Assembly: GCA_900547305.1 (NCBI GenBank) | Contig: URGH01000078.1 | Span: forward strand, 1-10,161 | Source: an uncultured Oscillospiraceae bacterium | Lineage (GTDB): Bacteria > Bacillota > Clostridia > Oscillospirales > Acutalibacteraceae | Direction of reading: 5' to 3' | Length of the DNA stretch: 10,161 bases | In this document: positions 7,249 to 10,161 of the stretch, in pieces | Position numbering within the stretch: position 1 is the stretch's first letter | Layout: each line of letters begins with the position of its first letter | The notes under the pieces: model-generated | The model's database searches: none | Told to the model about the DNA's origin: nothing | What the model saw: the letters and a program-made list of their open reading frames with translations, nothing else | Position numbers and translations under genes: made by a program

Positions 7249-7323
7249 GGTGGAGACGAAGAGGATCGAACTCTCGACCTTACGGATGCGAACCGTACGC
7301 TCTCCCAGCTGAGCTACGCCCCC
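7248..7323 (-). tRNA. tRNA-Ala (anticodon CGC)
   Basis: A 76-nt cloverleaf with encoded CCA. The acceptor is GGGGGCG with CGTCTCC, the D arm GCTC/GAGC, the anticodon stem TACGG/CCGTA with loop TTCGCAT (anticodon CGC, reading GCG), and the T arm GAGAG/CTCTT with TTCGATC. The G3-U70 wobble in the acceptor is the known main identity element for alanyl-tRNA synthetase, which supports alanine independently of the anticodon. It lies 56 nt downstream of comM on the same strand and has its own predicted promoter. Confidence 0.97.
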
Positions 7324-7376
7324 AAACAGCGGTGAGACAAAACCAAAAATCACATCTCACTGAACTGACAATATCT

Positions 7377-7405
7377 ATTTTACTCGCTCCAGTACTTTTT
7401 GTCAA
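7377..7405 (-). promoter_or_regulatory. Predicted tRNA-Ala promoter overlapping the comM stop codon
   Basis: TTGACA (plus 7400-7405), a 17-nt spacer and TAAAAT (plus 7377-7382, one base from consensus). The -35 lies in the last comM codons (the Leu-Asp-Lys part of the C-terminus) and the -10 includes its TAA stop. Transcription would start near 7370, giving a leader of about 47 nt before the tRNA. Confidence 0.7.
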
Positions 7406-8906
7406 GTGTTCTGAACGAAATTGATGAAAAAATATGCTCTCTTTTTATAATTTCACTGCCGTCAAGGTCTGCAACCGTCCTTGCAATCTTCAAAATACGG
7501 TCGTAAGCCCTTGCCGACATTCCTAATTTTTCAAAAGCCATTTTCAAATAACCCGACGCTTTGTCTTCCATTACGCAATACTTTTTAAGCATTGAGGGGG
7601 TAAGCCGCGCATTGCAGGAGACATCCGTTCCGCGGTAGCGTTCGGTCTGAATGTCACGCGCGCGGTTTACGCGGGCGCGTATTTCCGCCGATGTTTCTTC
7701 CCTGCCCGTGGAATTCAGCTCGTCATAATTAACGGGCGGCACTTCTATATGAATATCAATTCTGTCAAGCATAGGTCCCGAAATTTTGCTGAGATAATTA
7801 TGCACCGCTTTAGGGGAGCAGATACATTCCCTTGTGGGATGGCCGAAGTAGCCGCACGGACATGGGTTCATTGCGGCAACCAGCATAACCGAGCTTGGGT
7901 ATGTAAGCGTACCCGCAACGCGGGATATAGTCACCTTTCCGTCTTCAAGCGGCTGACGGAGCGCCTCAATAACATCGCGGCGAAACTCAGGCAGCTCATC
8001 CAAAAACAGAATGCCGTTATGCGCAAGCGAAATTTCCCCGGGCTTCGGAACAGATCCGCCGCCCGTTATTCCGGCAGGCGACACGGTATGGTGCGGCGAA
8101 CGGAACGGACGGGTACGGACAAACGGATTGTTTTTATCGAGTTTTCCCGCTATTGAATGGATTTTTGTGGTTTCAACCGACTCTTCAAAGGTCATTTCGG
8201 GCAGAATTGTCGGTAGGCGCTTTGCAAGCATGCTTTTACCCGAGCCGGGCGGGCCTATAAGTAAAACGTTATGTCCGCCTGCCGCCGCAACCTCAAGCGC
8301 CTTTTTGGCGGCAAGCTGACCCTTTACATCGCTGAAATCAAGCGCATCGGAAACCGTCTGCGCGCCGATTTCGGTTACCGGAGCGGGCGAAAGCATTTCT
8401 TCGCCGCGAAGGTGTGAAATAAGCTGCTTTACATTATTAATGCCGTATACCGATATTCCGCTGATTATTGCCGCCTCGGCAGTATTTTCTTCGGGAACGA
8501 ATACATTTTTTATTCCGTTTTTAAGCGCGGTTATCGCAATGGCCAAAACCCCGCCTACAGGGCGCAGCCTGCCGTCTAACGATACCTCGCCTATAAAAAC
8601 GCTGTCATTAACGTCCGCGTCAAGCTGACCCGACGCTTTAAGTATGGCAATAAGCACGGGTAAGTCGTATATGGAGCCTTCTTTTTTCAAATCGGCAGGG
8701 GCAAGATTTATGGTTATTCTGCCCAGCGGGAATTTAAAGCCGCAGTTTTTCAGCGCGGCGCGCACACGGTCGCGCGATTCCTTAACCGCCGTATCGGGCA
8801 GACCTACAATATCAAAAGCGGGAAGCCCCGACGATATATCCGCCTCAACCTCAATCATATATGAATCGATACCGAAAAGCCCTACGCTTTTAAGCTCCGA
8901 AAACAT
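7380..8906 (-). CDS. comM: ComM/YifB family AAA+ ATPase (Mg-chelatase-like)
   Basis: This complete 508-aa protein belongs to the YifB/ComM family; Gram-negative ComM is a hexameric DNA helicase that drives branch migration during natural transformation. The N-terminal domain (about 1-170) opens with the family pattern SVGLFGIDSYMIEVEADI and GLPAFDIVGLPD. Walker A GPPGSGKS is at 218-225 and Walker B ILFLDELPEF at 299-308. A four-cysteine zinc-type cluster falls at C349, C351, C361 and C363, and the arginine-rich C-terminal part (about 400-505) contains MSARAYDRILKIARTVADL. Length and motifs are those of an intact member. AAAGGGTGG lies 10 nt before ATG 8906, a modest binding site. A TATAAT promoter precedes it and tRNA-Ala follows. 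No competence genes are nearby, so its role here (recombination rather than transformation) is open. Confidence 0.96.
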   Translation of the reverse strand: MFSELKSVGLFGIDSYMIEVEADISSGLPAFDIVGLPDTAVKESRDRVRAALKNCGFKFPLGRITINLAPADLKKEGSIYDLPVLIAILKASGQLDADVNDSVFIGEVSLDGRLRPVGGVLAIAITALKNGIKNVFVPEENTAEAAIISGISVYGINNVKQLISHLRGEEMLSPAPVTEIGAQTVSDALDFSDVKGQLAAKKALEVAAAGGHNVLLIGPPGSGKSMLAKRLPTILPEMTFEESVETTKIHSIAGKLDKNNPFVRTRPFRSPHHTVSPAGITGGGSVPKPGEISLAHNGILFLDELPEFRRDVIEALRQPLEDGKVTISRVAGTLTYPSSVMLVAAMNPCPCGYFGHPTRECICSPKAVHNYLSKISGPMLDRIDIHIEVPPVNYDELNSTGREETSAEIRARVNRARDIQTERYRGTDVSCNARLTPSMLKKYCVMEDKASGYLKMAFEKLGMSARAYDRILKIARTVADLDGSEIIKREHIFSSISFRTLDKKYWSE

Positions 8907-8942
8907 TTCAGCCGCGCCACCCTTTCAACAGTATTTTTATCA

Positions 8943-8971
8943 ATTATACCGCAATCACATACGAAAAGCAA
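8943..8971 (-). promoter_or_regulatory. Predicted comM promoter
   Basis: A perfect -10 TATAAT (plus 8943-8948), a 17-nt spacer and a weak -35 TTGCTT (plus 8966-8971). The start would be near 8936, about 30 nt before the ATG. No other signal is seen between it and the tRNA-Lys terminator. Confidence 0.65.
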
Positions 8972-9031
8972 TTAATCTTTACATTTTTTCGCAGAAAAAC
9001 CGCAAAAAGATACTTTTACACTTTGTCTAAA

Positions 9032-9068
9032 CAAAAATTAAAACTCCCATACACGTGTACGGGAGTTT
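9032..9068 (-). terminator. Rho-independent terminator of tRNA-Lys
   Basis: Arms 9041-9054 and 9055-9068 pair at 14 positions, one of them a G-U wobble in the minus-strand RNA, around a tight ACGU-type turn. A T-rich tail follows on the minus strand (AATTTTTG). The stem begins one nucleotide after the encoded CCA. Confidence 0.85.
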
Positions 9069-9069
9069 G

Positions 9070-9145
9070 TGGTGATCCATCGGGGATTCGAACCCCGGAC
9101 ACCTTGATTAAAAGTCAAGTGCTCTGCCAACTGAGCTAATGAATC
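9070..9145 (-). tRNA. tRNA-Lys (anticodon TTT)
   Basis: A 76-nt cloverleaf with encoded CCA. The acceptor is GATTCAT with ATGGATC (one T-G wobble), the D arm GCTC/GAGC, the anticodon stem CTTGA/TCAAG with loop CTTTTAA (anticodon TTT), and the T arm CGGGG/CCCCG with TTCGAAT. It is a single-gene unit with its own promoter and terminator. Confidence 0.97.
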
Positions 9146-9162
9146 ATTCGGACAGCTTTATT

Positions 9163-9191
9163 ATTATATCAATGTTTGCACTGTATGTCAA
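9163..9191 (-). promoter_or_regulatory. Perfect consensus promoter of tRNA-Lys
   Basis: TTGACA (plus 9186-9191), a 17-nt spacer and TATAAT (plus 9163-9168) all match consensus. The start would be near 9156, about ten nucleotides upstream of the mature tRNA. Confidence 0.85.
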
Positions 9192-9332
9192 GAAAAAATT
9201 GCAAACAGAGTAAATTTTTTTGCTTCGCATTGCCGCGCACGGCAAAAAGCAGTGCCGGCAGGAATAAACGCGCATGCTGCAAGGCATAAATTCTCATATC
9301 TCCCAATAATCTAATAGCGGGGGGATTTGAAA

Positions 9333-10161
9333 TTGAAAGCCTTTCTTGAATTTACCGAAAATCTCATATCGGGCATGCTGCCCTTTGTTTTTCTTATAGT
9401 ATGCGGAGTTTACCTGACGGTGAAATGCCGCTTTTTCCAGTTCCGCTTTTTGCCCGCGTCTTTAAAATACGCATTCGGCGGGATGAAAAGCAACAGCGGC
9501 AAAAACGGCGTAAGCCCTTTTCAGGCGGCATGCACCGCGCTTTCAGCCACCGTGGGAACGGGAAATATTGCAGGCGTTGCGGGCGCGGTTGCAATAGGCG
9601 GCGCGGGCGCGGTTTTTTGGATGTGGGTAAGCGCCTTTGCGGGAATGATAGTGAAAGTGGCGGAAATTCTTTTATCGCTTGAATACCGCGAGAAAAAGCA
9701 AGCCGAATACATAGGCGGCCCTATGTACTACATAAAAAACGGACTGCCGAAAATACTGGCTCCCCTGAGCTTTTTATATGCCGCGGCGGCCGTGCCCGCG
9801 GTTTTTTGCAGCGGAAACCTTACCCAAACGGGCGCGGCGGTGCAGTCGTTCGGCGGCGGCACCGCGGTAAAATTTATAGGCGGGGCGGCTTTTGCCGCAA
9901 TAACCGCGGCGGTGCTGGCGGGCGGAGCCGAACGCATAGGCAATTTTACGGGCAAAATAGTTCCGTTTATGGCGCTGCTTTATTTAATTATGACTTTCGG
10001 TATTATCGGCGTAAATATCTCGCGGCTGCCCGCCGCCCTTTCAATGATATTAGAGGGTGCGTTTAAGCCCGCCGCCGTTACGGGCGGGGCGGTAGGCTCG
10101 CTTTCCGCCGCGGTGCTTACGGGCGCTTCGCGCGGAGTTTTTTCAAACGAGGCAGGGCTCG
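9333..10161 (+). CDS. Sodium:alanine/glycine symporter, AGCS family (3' part off window)
   Basis: This membrane protein brings in alanine, glycine or a related amino acid with sodium. The first 276 residues are visible of a usual 440-480. The AGCS signature GGAGAVFWMWVSAFAG is complete at 89-104, and VGTGNIAGVAGA (74-85), IGGPMYYIKNGL (about 128-139) and GASRGVFSNEAG near the right edge are conserved family blocks. Hydrophobic segments begin at about 15-30. The start is TTG at 9333, because a run of six G plus A (9319-9325) lies 7 nt upstream. Another in-frame TTG at 9327 is too close to that site, a TAG at 9315 closes the frame, and the first ATG (codon 15) would cut into the first membrane helix. 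It is transcribed away from tRNA-Lys. The 141 bp between 9192 and 9332 must hold its promoter, but I cannot pick a convincing one there; a 6-bp hairpin (TTGCCG/CGGCAA) is visible. Confidence 0.92.
   Translation, partial: MKAFLEFTENLISGMLPFVFLIVCGVYLTVKCRFFQFRFLPASLKYAFGGMKSNSGKNGVSPFQAACTALSATVGTGNIAGVAGAVAIGGAGAVFWMWVSAFAGMIVKVAEILLSLEYREKKQAEYIGGPMYYIKNGLPKILAPLSFLYAAAAVPAVFCSGNLTQTGAAVQSFGGGTAVKFIGGAAFAAITAAVLAGGAERIGNFTGKIVPFMALLYLIMTFGIIGVNISRLPAALSMILEGAFKPAAVTGGAVGSLSAAVLTGASRGVFSNEAGL

Noticed and set aside
7147..7353. 68-codon minus-strand open frame (contains GGVAQLGERTVRIRKVESS)
   Set aside because: It is the translation of tRNA-Ala and its terminator, a common false gene.
7749..8319. 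Plus-strand frames opposite comM
   Set aside because: Antisense shadows of a clearly coding, conserved gene.
9394..10066. Frames on both strands over the symporter, some rich in Arg/Gly or Ala/Pro
   Set aside because: Shadows of the GC-rich symporter frame, which carries the family signature.
1..10161. CRISPR arrays, insertion sequences, phage genes, rRNA
   Set aside because: No spaced direct repeats, transposase, phage motifs or rRNA sequence seen.

Overview
The window looks like chromosome of a Gram-positive anaerobe of the class Clostridia, most likely an uncultured gut-type Oscillospiraceae or relative. This is inferred from a lipobox solute-binding protein of the Firmicutes oligosaccharide type, a sortase-type wall anchor of the (S/N)PxTG kind, strong AAGGAG-like ribosome binding sites, tRNA genes with encoded CCA, and sigma-A promoters of the TTGACA-17-TATAAT kind. 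Everything up to about 9190 is on the minus strand; only the last gene is on the plus strand.

Positions 1-6902 hold one minus-strand operon, read right to left. A predicted promoter (6874-6902) and a leader of about 190 nt with several ACATGT palindromes precede a 680-aa exported surface protein. That protein has three divergent copies of a beta-rich module and a C-terminal SPQTG sorting signal. After 62 nt comes a 565-aa lipoprotein solute-binding protein of an ABC sugar/oligosaccharide importer. After a further 109 nt, filled by two overlapping hairpins, comes a very large solute-binding protein that runs off the left edge. It has at least 921 residues, with two carbohydrate-binding-like domains and a helical region fused ahead of the binding domain, and it has a signal peptide but no lipobox. 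The set reads as a surface capture and uptake system for a glycan; permeases would be expected beyond the left edge. The substrate cannot be read from the sequence.

Positions 6678-7247 are a gene-free stretch holding the operon promoter and leader, a strong bidirectional terminator, small hairpins, a five-unit heptamer repeat and the terminator of the next gene. Then come tRNA-Ala(CGC), whose predicted promoter lies across the stop codon of comM, and comM/yifB itself, complete, with its own TATAAT promoter.

Positions 9032-9191 hold a self-contained tRNA-Lys(TTT) unit: perfect consensus promoter, tRNA, terminator. Divergent from it, from 9333 to the right edge, is the first 276 codons of a sodium:alanine/glycine symporter (AGCS family) starting at TTG.

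The housekeeping part (7215-10161) is ordinary. The unusual content is the 1-6950 operon: a three-module wall-anchored protein of unrecognised family, an oversized non-lipoprotein binding protein, and the RNA structures between and ahead of the genes.
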